From Temnopleurus reevesii (lineage: Eukaryota > Echinodermata > Echinoidea > Temnopleuroida > Temnopleuridae), in NCBI GenBank assembly GCA_036244855.1, contig BQKZ01000001.1:448982-512981 (forward strand): a DNA stretch of 64,000 nucleotides, read 5' to 3'. Under the pieces are notes generated by a model. The model saw only the letters and a program-made list of their open reading frames with translations. It was not told where the DNA came from and searched no databases. Shown piece by piece: positions 24,201 through 37,645 of the stretch. The translations under genes and the position numbers were made by a program. The stretch's first letter is position 1. Every line of letters starts with the position of its first letter.

Positions 24201-27200
24201 TGTGATTTAGAAATACCTGCCTCTGTAAACTAACAATGCATAACACAATTAAATTATAAAGATATAAGAGTGTAACCCGACATAACTTGACATGCTATAT
24301 TTTGAATGATTGATATTGCATCAATGTATCAATGTATCAATGTAAGTATGATAAATGAGATACACAATTTGATAGACTGTAGGTTGAATTAGGTCTAAAT
24401 TTTCTTTAAAAGTTAAAATGCAATGACTAACATTGTCAAGCATCAGAATAAAATCTAACTGATTCAACTGATGTTATATTCATTTTTCTTATCCTTTGGC
24501 TAAAAAAAGGAATCACCCAAATTTTATAAGTTCACTGGTTCTGCATATTTCAAGATACAGACACTTTAACAATAATGATCTGAAAGCGGCCGGATGCCAA
24601 CCTTCAAACAGCAATGCATCATGAGCACACAGGCCTCTGCCGGGAACTTCAGTGAGGAGAGTATGACTTTTTTGCTGGATAAAATCCATTTAAATTCTGA
24701 GCGCCGACCCATTTTATGCATTCAGAGTAGTAAATGAATATTTTATCCATTCATATTTTCAAATACTTATTGTCACAAAGAAAACAAGAGAATCAAACAC
24801 ATTTCAAATGTATCTTAAAATAATTTTGGATTGCTAAATATTGCCTTTAATAGTAATTTGGAAGACAGATTAAGTATTCATAACAAATTTTATGACTGCT
24901 CTTTTTAATGCCTGTTGATTTTTATTACTGTCTGAAATCTAAGTAGGTCACATGAAATCACCCGGTCACTGCATCATTGGTACCATAATGATTTGTAGTT
25001 GATAACTCTTAGAGGACACTTGACAAATTCTTTATCAGCAGAACACCACAATAGCCGATATCATGTTGACAAATTAGATAAAAAGCAACACACTGGCTAT
25101 TAAGTGTACCTCTATACAGAATATGACGATAAGAAACAATTGATTATTAGCGTATAATGAATTGACTACTTAGATCGATAAATTTAAAGCCATCGCAATA
25201 CATAGGGGTTATGACAAAATAACATTTCCTCTTTCCACCAAAATATATAATTAATAAAGGTAAGAAATGCCATTTATTTTAAAGAAATTAAGCCTGTCCA
25301 TTGAATGATAATACATGTACAATTTATATTTTCCTAGAACAGCTAAATATATGTAATCTAACATTATTCAATCAAAGAAAATGCATTTCACGTTCTTTGA
25401 GCTCAGCGTAATTGCATATGAATGACATCTTTGTGAATCCAACCTTGTTAAAAAAATTATGTTATTTCATCATCTAAAGAATCAACTTTTGGCATTGTTT
25501 CAATTTGATTTGTTTTTAAAGTCTTGAAATACATTGAAAGGACACCATTTGTATCATATCAGTTTTAGCATTCCTTTATTGATGGGTCCTGATTAGGTAC
25601 ACATTTTGGTTTGATTGTGCCAGGACAATCCATAGTACAATATATGGGCGGTGCATGTGAACAGTGAGTGATAGAAAAGTCAATACAAGTAATAGAAGGT
25701 TGAAATCAAGGGGTCATTGTAACAAACGATACAGATATCTCAATGGAACTTATCAATATCAATTCATTCTTGGTATTTGGATTAGGGTGATCAAATATTT
25801 TACAAGTCAATGATATATCTACTCTGTCGAGCTGTTGCACTTGTATGCGGTATACACAGAAGAATTATTATCTTAAGTTTCTGGATCATAATTAGCTGAT
25901 TTTACACTTGTCTTTGATAACACTGAAGTGTTGGAGTCAAGAGGGTGGGAATTTTCCATCTCTTAAATAAGCATCTCCAAGACGCAAATTTCCTATCAAT
26001 AATTGAAGATAATTTCTAAAAAGTCATAAACTACTAGTATATTTCTTCCTTGATTTTCAAGAGGAAGAAACTTTCCAACTGACAATCATTGTATCAATCT
26101 AATCACAATCAGCATATCAATGGAATGAAAATATGACAATTTTCATTGACATATTTTATATTCACAGAATATTTCAAAATGACATAATGGTACAAATCAA
26201 GTTTCAATTTGAGACCAGTTTTCTTACGAGTTTGACATTATCCAAGAGGACTTTGCTTTTTACCATTTTTTGCACTTGGCCTATATCTCATAATGTTAAT
26301 CTGGACCATTAATCTGTTTCACAACCTGGCGTATCCTTGGTGCCTACAGCCACCAAAATGGGAAACACCCACAAAAGTCCCTAGGCCTGCCATGTAAATA
26401 TGATACCCTTGATATGTAACCTATGAACAGAGATTATTTGGTTTGTCTCAATAAATCCTTCTTGTGACTTTGTGTTTAGTTTTAAAATAACTCAAATAAC
26501 GGCTCCCATCAAATTGCTGACTGATCACTTGAGGTAATTGACTTCTAGAACTTTGATGAGTAGGATTCACATAGGTTTGCTGCTCTGTGCTCTGAAATTT
26601 AAATTCAAAGTTCACATTTCTCATTGAATCAACATCATTACTTCAAGCAGCTTAATCTGGTTCAGAAGCAAACCGAGAATTATAAAACATTTTTCCAAAG
26701 ATTTTACAGCGAGCTTGATATATGCTAAGGATAATATTTAACTGAAACTCTCCATTAACATGCATAACTCTGAGTTGATTTAAAAAGAAGACTTTAAAAT
26801 TTCAAAGTATGAAATATACAAAGAAATTTGTGTGTTATACATTTTAATGGAGGTGTGATATGTACTAGCAAAATTTATGTAGATAAACATATACCAATAA
26901 CAGTGTAACTTCTCGATTAACATGATGTATGTTATCATACACTCTGTCATTGTAAAGTTCTAGTTGAGTACGTGATATAAACTTGTAAAATCATTGAAAT
27001 CCAATTCTAACATTGATAAAAGAAGACTATGAAAATAATTATTCATTTGGAAATTTGGTACGGTGGCATAGAACATTACAAGATGAAAACTTTGTATCTC
27101 AGACATGTTATACTAATACCAGACAATGATACCAATATGTGGTGCTGAAGGACAGGGAAGATAACCCAGATGTGTCAATAGAATTGAATTAAAATCGGTT

Positions 27201-27410
27201 AGCAATACAAAGTGAGGCATCGCCTTTTACATCCCTTCGCTCTGTTGGTGGGACACCACAGTGTGTTGTGGGTAAATTGTGAATCCACCAATTTGAAAGG
27301 ATAGCAGAAACTTGCTGCCTTAATGAATCGTATTAAGCATCTAAACATACAAATTGTATCCAAAGAAATGGAGTATGCAGAAGAACAACAGAGAAAGAGA
27401 GTGAGCGGGA
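21218..27410. other. AT-rich non-coding DNA, no gene seen
   Basis: Contains a short (AACCAAACCG)-like tandem at about 21340-21360, a CT-rich patch at 21730-22020 with a pure (CT)n run at 21935-21950, and three tandem ATCAATGT units at 24320-24343. A GC-richer patch with a CGGCCGG core is at about 24583-24660. Nothing is recognisable as coding or as a structural RNA. Confidence 0.5.
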
Positions 27411-27440
27411 GAGAGACAGAGAGAGCGAGAGAGAGGGGGG
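27411..27440. repeat. GA-rich microsatellite
   Basis: An interrupted GA run ending in six G. It creates a serine/leucine-rich minus-strand peptide that is not a gene. Confidence 0.8.
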
Positions 27441-28554
27441 ATGGGTGAATGGTACGGTAGAACAAATACATGATGAAAGTCTTAGACGTCTTGTATTTAC
27501 TCAAGAAGAAATATATAGTGAAATAATGTGGCTTAAAAATGTACAATTTACAATATAAGAAAGAGAGGGAGAGATATAGGACGGATAAAGGAATGAAGAC
27601 AAAAAGATGAAGACCGGTTGCGAATTAGTTAGACTAAATTCTTTATGAATCTGGAAAAATATTTACATATTTTTTCAGGAAAATACATTATTGTTCTTAC
27701 ACTGATTATGACTGAATGATGTTTATCCCCCCCCCCCTCCTTTCAACTCATTTCACTTCACAATATTTGTTCACTCCCCCTCATTATCAACAGCAGCCAA
27801 GGAAAATATTTGCCTTTACTCATGAAATCAATGGCAATATATGTTTTTCTTCCATTTCCATACCTCCCTTTGATAACCAACACTTGAACCTGGGCCCTAT
27901 ATATTCTAATTTCTTATTGATTTGCCAAAAGTTTTAATTAATTGCAGTGATTTGGGACCATGTGCTTGATGTCTGAGCCAGACAATCTTTCCAATTAAGG
28001 CCCAAATACTCCTAGATGGAGGTCATCTATGGTTCAAGGAAGGAGACAGACAGTGCTATTGATTTGGAGTAGGCTTGAGGTCTTCACTCCACTTTATCAA
28101 GATTAATAGGAGAGATTAGACACTATGAAAATGCACATACTTCATTTGAGCCTTACTTGTTTGAAAAAGAAGATTATCTGCTGCTGTATGTGGTGCTAGA
28201 AAGATATAGGGCACTTTTTCAAGTCATTAAACAAAAACTTTTTCAAGAAGAGAAAACAAGTTAATTACCTATTTTGTCTGATAATAAATGTTGTAAAGAA
28301 TGTTTTAATCAAAAGGACACCACCCGTGCATTAACAATTTTCAGATAAACTGAATGGTTTAAAAAAAAAGGAAGAGAGAAATTAAACATGCCTATATTGT
28401 CAGTTTATGCAATTTGCATGGTCGGAATTTGCAATACAATATATTTTATTCCTAATTCAAATAAGATATCTCAATGTGGTGTAGAAGGTCTGCACTAAGA
28501 AAAATTGATTATTTTGAGAGGGTATTTATTTTATGCACATGATATATTATACAT

Positions 28555-28768
28555 GGCATGTTTTTAAATGTATTTTTCAAACAAGACTACATTATTTCTA
28601 AATACCTGGGCTTTTCATATATACCCTGTCTTTGAAAAAAACAACTTAAATGCTCATTATTAATTACATACGGCATTCTTACAAATGTATTTCACATACA
28701 AGATTTCATTATTTGTAAATACTTGGGCTTTTTATACATAATCTGTCTTTGAAAAAAAAACTTAAATA
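28555..28768 (+). repeat. Degenerate 117-bp tandem duplication
   Basis: Two units start with GGCAT at 28555 and 28672. Both carry AAATGTATTT, a CATTATTT-TAAATAC block, TGGGCTTTT, CTGTCTTTGAAAAAA and CTTAAAT in the same order. The units are clearly diverged, so this tandem is much older than the 15.7-kb duplication. It also appears in copy B from 44489. Confidence 0.75.
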
Positions 28769-31163
28769 GATAAATAAATAAAAACTATACTTGCTACAGA
28801 TTAAATATATCTTTATCAAACTTTGATATGACAATATGGTTTCATATTATACATACAACAGCAGGAAGCAAACCTCATAGCATAAATATCAAGTTAATTC
28901 TATACAAAGCAATTTTCTCGAAAACCTCAGTTCTCTGATCTGATCCACTTATGATTACCCTTCTTCTACGTTTGATTTGAATCTTGTTTAATGTAAATCA
29001 ATGAGGTTATCCTAAGTTCACATGCCATGATGCAGACAGACGGTCTGATGGATAGAAATGAAGAAACTAGGCAATGTCTCATATCCATATCTTGCTCAGA
29101 TTTCATATATGCAAAATATGGAGGCGAAATAATGCCAACAAGATGAAACGCACCCTCGGGCCAATTCAGATCACTGTGTCATTTCGAGCTACCATAGGAG
29201 GGCAAGCGATGTCCCATTTATTAATGTATTCCGCTGCCTGTGGCAAAGTTAGCATTTGGCAACCGAATTGTATTCATCAAAGGGATTTGTAGAGAATATG
29301 AATGAGATCCTTAGCAAAATGAATTCTGTTGTTCATATTACCTGAAGATTTAATGGTTTTAAAACAAGATTCAATTGCTCCATATAACGTTAATTTTGCT
29401 GAGGTTTTTATAATGAACAGTTTATTCATGAGCTAAATGCTTGTGTGGAATCTTAATGCTGAGAAAAGAAATCTGGAGCAACATTTTCAACTTTCGCAAC
29501 ATCATCTGGTTCGAAAAAGAAGTGTCATAGTTATCTCTTCTTCACTCTCAGCACTTGACAGTTAAGATGAGATTTTTAGATTAATTTTGCCATGATTCAA
29601 TAACTATTCACATCATATATTGACACAGATGAACACATTATAACGTAAGCCAGCTCCAGTTTACATAAAAGGGAGCAATGAAATTATGTTCCAAAATAAA
29701 TGAATGATATTCTGTTACTGTTATACCAAGGTATATAGTACTTTGGATACATATGAATTATGATTCTTAATGATACAATGGACAAAACACTATTTTAAGC
29801 AGAAAGGCTTCAATATTGGTAGAATTGAATATAATTGTGTTATCAAATAGGTCACTCCGCCACAATCGGATTTGTTTGTAACAATACTTTTAATTCCTAA
29901 TTGTATATATTTTCAGGGAAAAACTTCAATGTTTATACTAAATACAATAGCAGTTTCACAGTATTCCATCTGTGCTATTGTGAGAATCACAATAATTTAG
30001 GTCAAACGTATTATGGCTTTTTCAGGAAAAAAGTTTTTATATTTAGCAAAAATTTTACAACTTGTATGGTTTTTAATAACATGATAGTTTTTTTTTATGG
30101 TTTCGTGTATAACTTGTTTGCGAGGTTTCAAATGGTTCAATACAACAATTAACCATGACATGAGGCTGATGCTTGGTGTAATTATAAGGCAAAAATATAT
30201 CTGCTGATCTTTCTTTTCTTCTCAGAATCTTCAAGAGGATAACATTTATATTCTGGTTGCAATGCTATAGTTATAATAACATGTTATAACCGGCTGATAA
30301 AAAAATTATGACTAATATACCTATACAAACAATCAGACATGGTGCATAAACTATGAACAGAATAAGACCGCATCTATGTCACAAAATTGCATGCTCCTTT
30401 GCTAAATTTGGGTAAAATGTTTACTTTTGAACTGGATCCATCAGCATTTATATATGCTACCACCTCATCTCTTAGATATCTGTTTAAAAAAAGTATTCAA
30501 CAGCAGATAAATACTGATTTTCCAATACTACACTTCATGGTGTGTTGCAATTACACCATTAAAAACTGGAGCTACTTTGTTGTGACGACTCAGCATTCTT
30601 GATGCTCATAATACGCTCATCAAAAATATTTCTGCCACATCATCTCTAGACACCAGTGTCCACATGTAAGGAGCGTGATAACCTCTCCTACATTCAAACA
30701 CACCAGGAAATAGGGAAGTCTGGGTTATGTTGACTGAGTAAACATTAACAGGCTCTATCATTCGCATTGCAAAGTCCAATGTTATACAACTCCACCTCCA
30801 TATATATTCATTCTATATATGCTCTCAGCTATTTGTAGTGGAGGATTAACAAACTTTGGAAGAGCCTGAACTATGTCCGACTTCTATCTTTTCTCCCCTC
30901 CTATCTCACCATCTCTCATTGTTATTAATTATTTTAGTTCATTGTCCATGTATTTGCTGAAAAATAGCTATTTTATTTACATTTTCTTATATTTGGTATT
31001 GATTCCTTTTATTCAAATGTCACTCCCAGCTGCCTTTCAATATCTCTCACTCCTACATTCTTAGTTTCACTCTAGCATAGAGCAGATGTTGGCTCACTAA
31101 ACATCGTCCATCACTACATCCATATCTACTTCAGATGTTGCTTCTTCCAACGATCAATTCTAA

Positions 31164-31327
31164 AGAGTGTCGCTAGAAAGTTGCGATCTATATTGGAAAA
31201 TCAATTGCAAATTGAAATTTGCGCGTTTATTTGAGCATGATGTGTGCTCTTGATAAGATGCACATGAAACAATGATGTTGATTGGCACATGTTGGTCAAC
31301 TGTAACTTGCTATTGATCAGGACTCTC
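31164..31327. mobile_element. MITE-like element, TAA-flanked, copy A
   Basis: TAA lies on both sides (31161-31163 and 31328-31330). The left end AGAGTGTCGCTAGAAAGTTGC and the reverse complement of the right end (GAGAGTCCTGATCAATAGC) are imperfect inverted repeats. Internal AATTGCAAATTG and TTTGCGCG words resemble the element at 12058-12233. It is probably a decayed member of the same PIF/Harbinger-like family. Confidence 0.4.
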
Positions 31328-32089
31328 TAACAAAATGACCCCCATGTGCTGTGTCCTGCATTATGTTTACAAAATTATTCAGACATCATTTCTATCATTC
31401 AGTCTTCTCTCACCCAAATATACCTTTTATCTAATGTTTAAATTAATGTAACTTTTTTCTTCGATGGAGGACAATTACAAGATCTTATAATTGTTCAAAT
31501 CACAATCAAATACTATGTACACTTTTTCTCAAAATACATGGCCTTTTTCTAAAATCTTCATTTGAAATTAATTGTGCATGATAAATCATTACTTGTTAAT
31601 CTAGTTTCTAAAATTTGACCAATCTAGCATCATATATTTTCTCATAGAAGACTGTTCCTGAAAGGGGAAGGATGCAAAACCTTGGAACAGTGTTTGCTTC
31701 ACCAGCAACTCTGGTTTATTTTGCAATTCGTTGCTAATTGAGCCATAGATAAATTTCAAAGCCATTAAACTCAGTCCACTATTTTAAGTTTTAATGACAC
31801 CTTCATTACCATCATGTATATATTTGCGCATCAACATTACCTTTTAAATGTCATGCAATCTGAGCCAAAATAATATATTTTAATTTCACAAAGAATAAAA
31901 CAAATAGATAAATGTGGTAATTAGCTGTAAGTATATATTTCCAATTCTAATTAGATTACTTGTCTCTCAATAGGTGGATGCATAATTAAACAAGCTGATA
32001 TTATCAGTCTAAACATACACACATGTCCCTCCTCCCACTATCCACCTACCCCAGACACTGGCTAGCTCTACAAACAATAATCAGCTGCT

Positions 32090-32420
32090 ATCTAAACAGA
32101 CACACCTCATGCATTATTCATGACTGCGTTGTTATGAAACGAGTCACGTCATAGCTAACCTCATGCATATATTAATCAGGGCCTCAAGCTAAGCGAAAAG
32201 GTTGCTCAGCCTGACTGCTAATATAGCAGCAGCCGGCTTAATTTTAAACAACTGGTTCGAAGCAAAGGGCGTGGGGGCTCTGGCCAGAAGTAGTTCCGTC
32301 ATCCGTCCCATGCGTGGCTTGCTGGGTGGATGGCGTGCATGACAGCTTGCTGTCTCGTTACAAGCAGTCTCGTATGTCCAGTTGACCTAAGCAATAAGTA
32401 GGACACACAATACCGCCGTA
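32090..32420. promoter_or_regulatory. GC-richer patch, possible regulatory element, copy A
   Basis: About 330 bases with clearly higher GC and more CpG than the surroundings. It contains an inverted repeat GACAGC-TT-GCTGTC (32341-32354), a CTGCT-AATAT-AGCAG hairpin (32215-32229) and TAATCA/ATGCAT homeodomain-type words. Only one or two bases differ in copy B over this stretch. I find no open frame or RNA fold that would explain it. A developmental enhancer or unannotated first exon is conceivable, but this is inference. Confidence 0.2.
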
Positions 32421-34434
32421 CAGGACACTGGTTTCTGAATCACATGCAGTTCCTATCTCTTCTCATCTATATATCCTTGCTCACTTTTCTGACCTCGCCT
32501 GCATAATGCTAAAAACCCATCATTTATACTAAAATTCAAATACAATGCCTGAAGGTAAAATAGAGCAATTGTGAATATCAGGCTACCATTATATGACTTT
32601 GGCTTTGCCATTGTAGTTGCCCTTGAGCTTTGCTGGCAATATGGATAAAATGCTTTTTATTTCTCTCACATAAAAATACCGTATGTGATAAAGTGGGGCA
32701 CAATGATATGTCATTGCCATACTTGTAAAAATGATTGATGAGAAATAGTCATTTCTGACCAACCAATACATGTCAGTTTGATCTACTTTTTTTTACATCC
32801 AAACATTCAACTTATAATAAAACAGCGCTCTCCCTATTTTAATTTAAAAAATGCATACCATAAGAAAGAATGTAGGTCAACAAAAGTGACAAAAAAAAAC
32901 CACATTTCATAAAATAAGATAAACACTTTCCTATAAAAACTTAACATCTCATATTGGGGAAAAAAGAAAGAAGTTAGGGGTCTGAAAATGAGACTAGGGT
33001 GGTTCCGTTGATCATACAGAGGCAGAAAAGGTGAACTTTTTGTGCATCCGGAACCAGTGAGGTGTGAAAAACTGAAGAGGTGAGAGAGGAAGCTATCAAT
33101 TTGATGGTCAAGGTGACGCTGATGACAGATGAACAACTGAGAGAACCAGGGGAGGGAAAGGGAGATGAGGAAGGGGGATAGGGGGTAAGGATGAGGACAG
33201 GATAAGGGATATAGATAGAAAGAGAAAGTAATGAAATGCGAAAGGACATGTTATGGGTATCTACCTGATTGAACCAAGCAACCTGGTATTGAAATTGCCA
33301 TATGCATGAACAAAATAATGTTTATTCTATTTATTCATTTATTCAAGTTTTCTTTAAAAGGTAGGGTGGTCTTATTCAACTTGTACGGCTTGCTTTGCAA
33401 GAGAGTCCTGACAGGCAATAAGTATGTTAGGAGTCAAGAGGAGGGGGAAATTTCAGGCCATTTCTTCATTTAGGATTATATACAGTACAAAGACAGAGAA
33501 GCAAATGAATGGAAGAAAGTAGGGGAAAGAAAGAACAGCTGACCTTATCTAATGAAGGGATATGTGCTGCTGAAAGAATCTGTGATGAAAACTGAAAGAG
33601 GTTCGTCCATACCTGCCATCCATCCTTCATAGGATTATGAGACATTAACCCTTTGAAAGCTTCAGGCTTAGGCATTCAGTCTGCAATCTGCTACAGAAGC
33701 CCATTGCATTCTATTGCTGTTTTTTGCTGTATTTTCATGTATCCATGTTTATTGTACACAGGGCATGCTTGAAAAGCAGTGTTTACAACTACATGCGTCT
33801 ACCCTGGTTTTTTTTTAAAAAGAAGATTATAATAAATAAATAAACAATAATAAATAATCTTCTACAGAAGCACAAATGGAGGTGTTGCAAATGAGATCAG
33901 ATTATCACCTGTAAAATATCAGGTCTTATTTAGCAATTCCAAAAAGCCCTACATTTTTCAGAAAGAGAATGACTGGTCTTCCTTTGATACATTCAATGCA
34001 AAATGACCATATAAGATGTTATTACCCTTCAAATGATAGAACGTTTCTAAAGTCCCAAATTTTGGCAATGTACTCTTGTCATGGGGGAGGGCCACATAGC
34101 ATTGGCCTGCACTAAAATGGTTAAATTAATGGGGGAAGGGAAAGGAAGATCAGATGACCTTGTCAAATGAAGACAGATCTGTTGCTAAAATAACCTGTGA
34201 TGAGAGCAGGAAGAGGATGTAAGAGAGGATGCAGAAAGGGATGTAAAAGGGGATGTATTACAGGCCATACCTGCTATTAAACCTCTTATAGGAAGATAGA
34301 TGAGACATTAAATGAATGGAGGGAGGGGAAAGGAAGGAGTCTGTAGATAAGCCCTTTACTGACCTTGTATTAAGACGGATGACCCACAAACCAGGTGATG
34401 GAAAGTACGATGTAGAGGGAACTCTACAAGTCTA

Positions 34435-34598
34435 TGGGAGTGTTGCTATTGCAGATGGGCAGTAAATTCCGACAAAAACTATTGTTTCATATGCATCTTG
34501 TCCAACGCACAGAAAGTGCGTGAATGAAAATGCGTGGTCCAATTAGGAAATGATTTGTAGTTGATTTGTGATCAATTGCAACTCTGTAGCGTACCCCA
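34435..34598. mobile_element. MITE-like element, TA-flanked, copy A
   Basis: Begins TGGGAGTGTTGC and ends GTACCCCA with TA outside each end. Internal words GCGTGAATG, GATTTGTAGTTGATTT and CAATTGCAAC parallel GCGCGAATGG, GATTTGCAGTTGATTT and GTTGCAATTG in the element at 12058-12233. It looks like a diverged relative of that non-autonomous family. Confidence 0.45.
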
Positions 34599-37537
34599 TA
34601 TGAATACACTAAAAAAACTGAGGAGCTAATGAAAGAGGACAGAAGTCGAAGAGCAGGAAAAGGCAGACAACACCATCACTTAAAATCTATAGGCGATCAT
34701 GAAAGTCAGTACAAGAAGAGTGAAAACTAATGAAATTAACTCAAACATAACTCTTTTTCAGAAATTCAATCTTTCCCATGTAAATAAATTGTCTAAAGAG
34801 AATAAATGAAGAATATCCAAAGACCCCAATCTTGCCATGTATTTTGGTTAGTACCCCACTATGATTCATATTTTTTGTGCAAAAGAATACAAGCTTTATC
34901 CTCAAGGTTGATCTCCAAAGGTCAATTAGATTAAGAAATATGAAGGTTGGAAACTTGCCGGCTCTGAAAATAGATGAGTGCACATATTAGCACTTTTTTG
35001 GTGCTAACTAAATAAAGATCCTTCCGGCAAACCAGAATCTATGCCTAATCGAGGTCATACACAAAAACTGTTTCACAGAATTGGGTGTACTGCATTATCA
35101 TATTTATTTTAAAGTGTGTACTGATTGAAAATATTTCATTTTCATTCTTTTTTTTTGCTGGAATGGGATTAAAGGTAGAATACTTCTTTTGCAGCCTAAA
35201 ATTTGACTTTCCAAGATTGTTGTGTTATGTTGAAGAGTACTAAATGTTAAAACTTATCACCAATCAATTAAGCACAAAGATTGGTCATGATAGGCGCACT
35301 TATAATTATTCCAATAATAATTCTTCTATTCGGGCCTCAAAGTAATTGACTGTGCGTTCAAAGTTCAAAATAGCCGTTAACTCCTCGTTGACCAATAGCA
35401 CAAGAGTCTCTCTCAGTGTGTATTCCGCATGGTGTGGCAGTGTATTGAAGTGCGCACTGTATGTGCTCTTCTTTTTTGTTGTGTGTGTGTGGTACCGGAA
35501 TATGCTAGGATTATCGCGACACTGTTGGTGTCAAGATGAATTATGATAGAATAGATTATTTGAATTAAATATTCTGGACTACATTTGACCAAAATACTTC
35601 ATAGAGGTTATTATTTTGGCATATCTGAGGTACACAACAAGTTGTAAGCAAAACCGTAATGTTTGCAAATGTAGTTTTCTACCTTTAAAATCAAACCAGT
35701 TCTTAAATTAAATTCAGACGATATATATGAATGATTCACAATAACTTAACGGTTCATTTCTCCTCATGAGACCAAAATATGTTAGCATACAGATTGTGTA
35801 AGATCCTTGTAGATAACGAATCTATTTATGGTGAAATTTGATATGACAATAAACCACACAAAAGGTAATTGCTAATGTGGGAAATCACTTCATCTTGTTT
35901 CTATGAACTTTGAGATGGTGGTTTACCCACTCATTTTGGTTTCACCTATAACAAGTAACAGATAGGAATCCTCTAGACAACTCAAAATGAAGTCAAGAAG
36001 TTTATTTTCGTCCCAGGTATGCTTTTAATAGCAACATGGTCCTTGAGGGTGTTCTAATTTTAACTGCCATAAGAACCTTGTCCCCCTGTTACCTTTGCCA
36101 CAATGCTCCTGGCAGTAGCACCCACATGTTTTGAGTAAATAATGAAGGAAATATCAGTCTCCTGACGGCATCTCAGAAGGTGATGAGTATGTATGTGTGG
36201 TTTAAGGGCTAAATTGGCACCTCTTATTTGATTGACTGACTCCATCTTGAATCATATATTGCTGAGCTGTTTTTCAGCACGAAATCTTTCTCATCAAAGA
36301 TAAAAGGAATGAAGAAAGTTATTGGTCATACCAGTGAAATGACATCTCAGTGGGCATACAGTAAAACTTTAAAGCTGCAGAGATGAGGGAAGAAATGAAA
36401 TTATTGCGATTTAAACTCCTTTTTTCCTTGAAGTCACATTTCGTCTTTATTCTAACTAACCCTATTCCAATTAAACCAGGAAAAAACCAATAACAGTTCT
36501 AAAACTTTTCAATCTAAAATATCCCTCTCTATACATTTCATGTACCCTTTTTTTCTTACTTACCCTTATGGATCTGTAATATCTAATAATATACATAACA
36601 TATGAAGATTGTGAATTTGCGTTCTTGAAATCTCATTTCTGATTTCAAATTCTATGCTTTTATACATATTGCACAAAAAATATCATTGATTTTTCTTCAT
36701 ATCTTTCAATTTGATGTTTCAAAGGTTCAATGAAGCTTTCACAGTTGTGCATAACATGCAAAAATGTGATTTCTTTTTAAGTTACATCACTCTTTATAGG
36801 CCTTCCTACCTCTTGGCAGCATTCCCACATTGTCCTGCCATCTTGTGACATGAGGTGTTGAGGATATCAAGTGTAATAGACCAATGACGTACGTCCATGG
36901 GATACAAATCTATCACGCACACCCAGACCTGCCCTTTCACCACTCCTAAGCCTTTTGATGATGTATTGAACTTTAGGAAACAGGTAAGATTGCTGTCCAA
37001 ATAAGATAAATATATACAATGTTCATGAAATTCAAAAGAATAGATGACAATCATTTTGGAAAAAAGGTCATTAAATCTAAATATATATGCTTTTTTTTTA
37101 ATTTAGTAGTAGATGGAACTGCAGAGAAATATAGTCCAGCTATGCATGCAGCTTCCCTTTATTTCTTTTTTTAAAGAAATTTTTAGGAACTGTCAATTTA
37201 CATCAATTTATATCAATTAATTCATATTAATTTGTACTGTTTTGAACCTCATGGGGAAAAACAACAACAAGACTCATTTTTACGATGTGGTTATAGAATA
37301 GTGAAATGCATATAACAATAGTGTGAGTTACAAATTTTATAAGAAAAACATAAGGTGACTTGATAAAGTATTAGTTGATATGCAAATGTTCAATACAAGT
37401 TTACATAAAAATATATGGCCTCTCCTTTATCTACTTTTTTTCATACAACAGCCTTGGAGATAATCCCCTTGGAAACCTTTCAAGCAGACGAGCAAACCAT
37501 AAAAGCAACAAGAATAGATTGAAACAATTGCCAGAAG

Positions 37538-37645
37538 ATGACACCCAAGGTTTCTCTCGATGATGACGCCAGCACCTATTCTGAGATGGACTTTCAGAAG
37601 GGACTCTGGGGTACCGACTCACGCAAACTATTTCTGGTCTTGTGA
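37538..37645 (+). CDS. Short coding-like frame, unrecognised, copy A
   Basis: An ATG-initiated frame of 35 codons reads MTPKVSLDDDASTYSEMDFQ and continues ...WGTDSRKLFLVL to a TGA. Its composition (D, E, K, W, balanced codons) is unlike the AT- and GA-driven frames elsewhere. It lies in a stretch of about 490 bases identical in the two duplicate copies. A pyrimidine-rich AG site precedes it at about 37450, and a donor-like GGTAAGG follows near 37687, but no single frame joins them cleanly. I do not recognise the peptide. It could be a small exon, a relic or chance. Confidence 0.15.
   Translation: MTPKVSLDDDASTYSEMDFQKGLWGTDSRKLFLVL

Noticed and set aside
24320..24343. Three 8-bp tandem units as a CRISPR-like or regulatory array
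   Set aside because: Contiguous short tandem without spacers; an ordinary microsatellite.
32254..32260. GGTTCGA as a tRNA B box
   Set aside because: The following bases do not complete a B box, and no A box or cloverleaf stems fit upstream.
35346..35546. 66-codon frame identical in both copies
   Set aside because: Flanking non-coding DNA is equally identical, and the peptide shows no domain.
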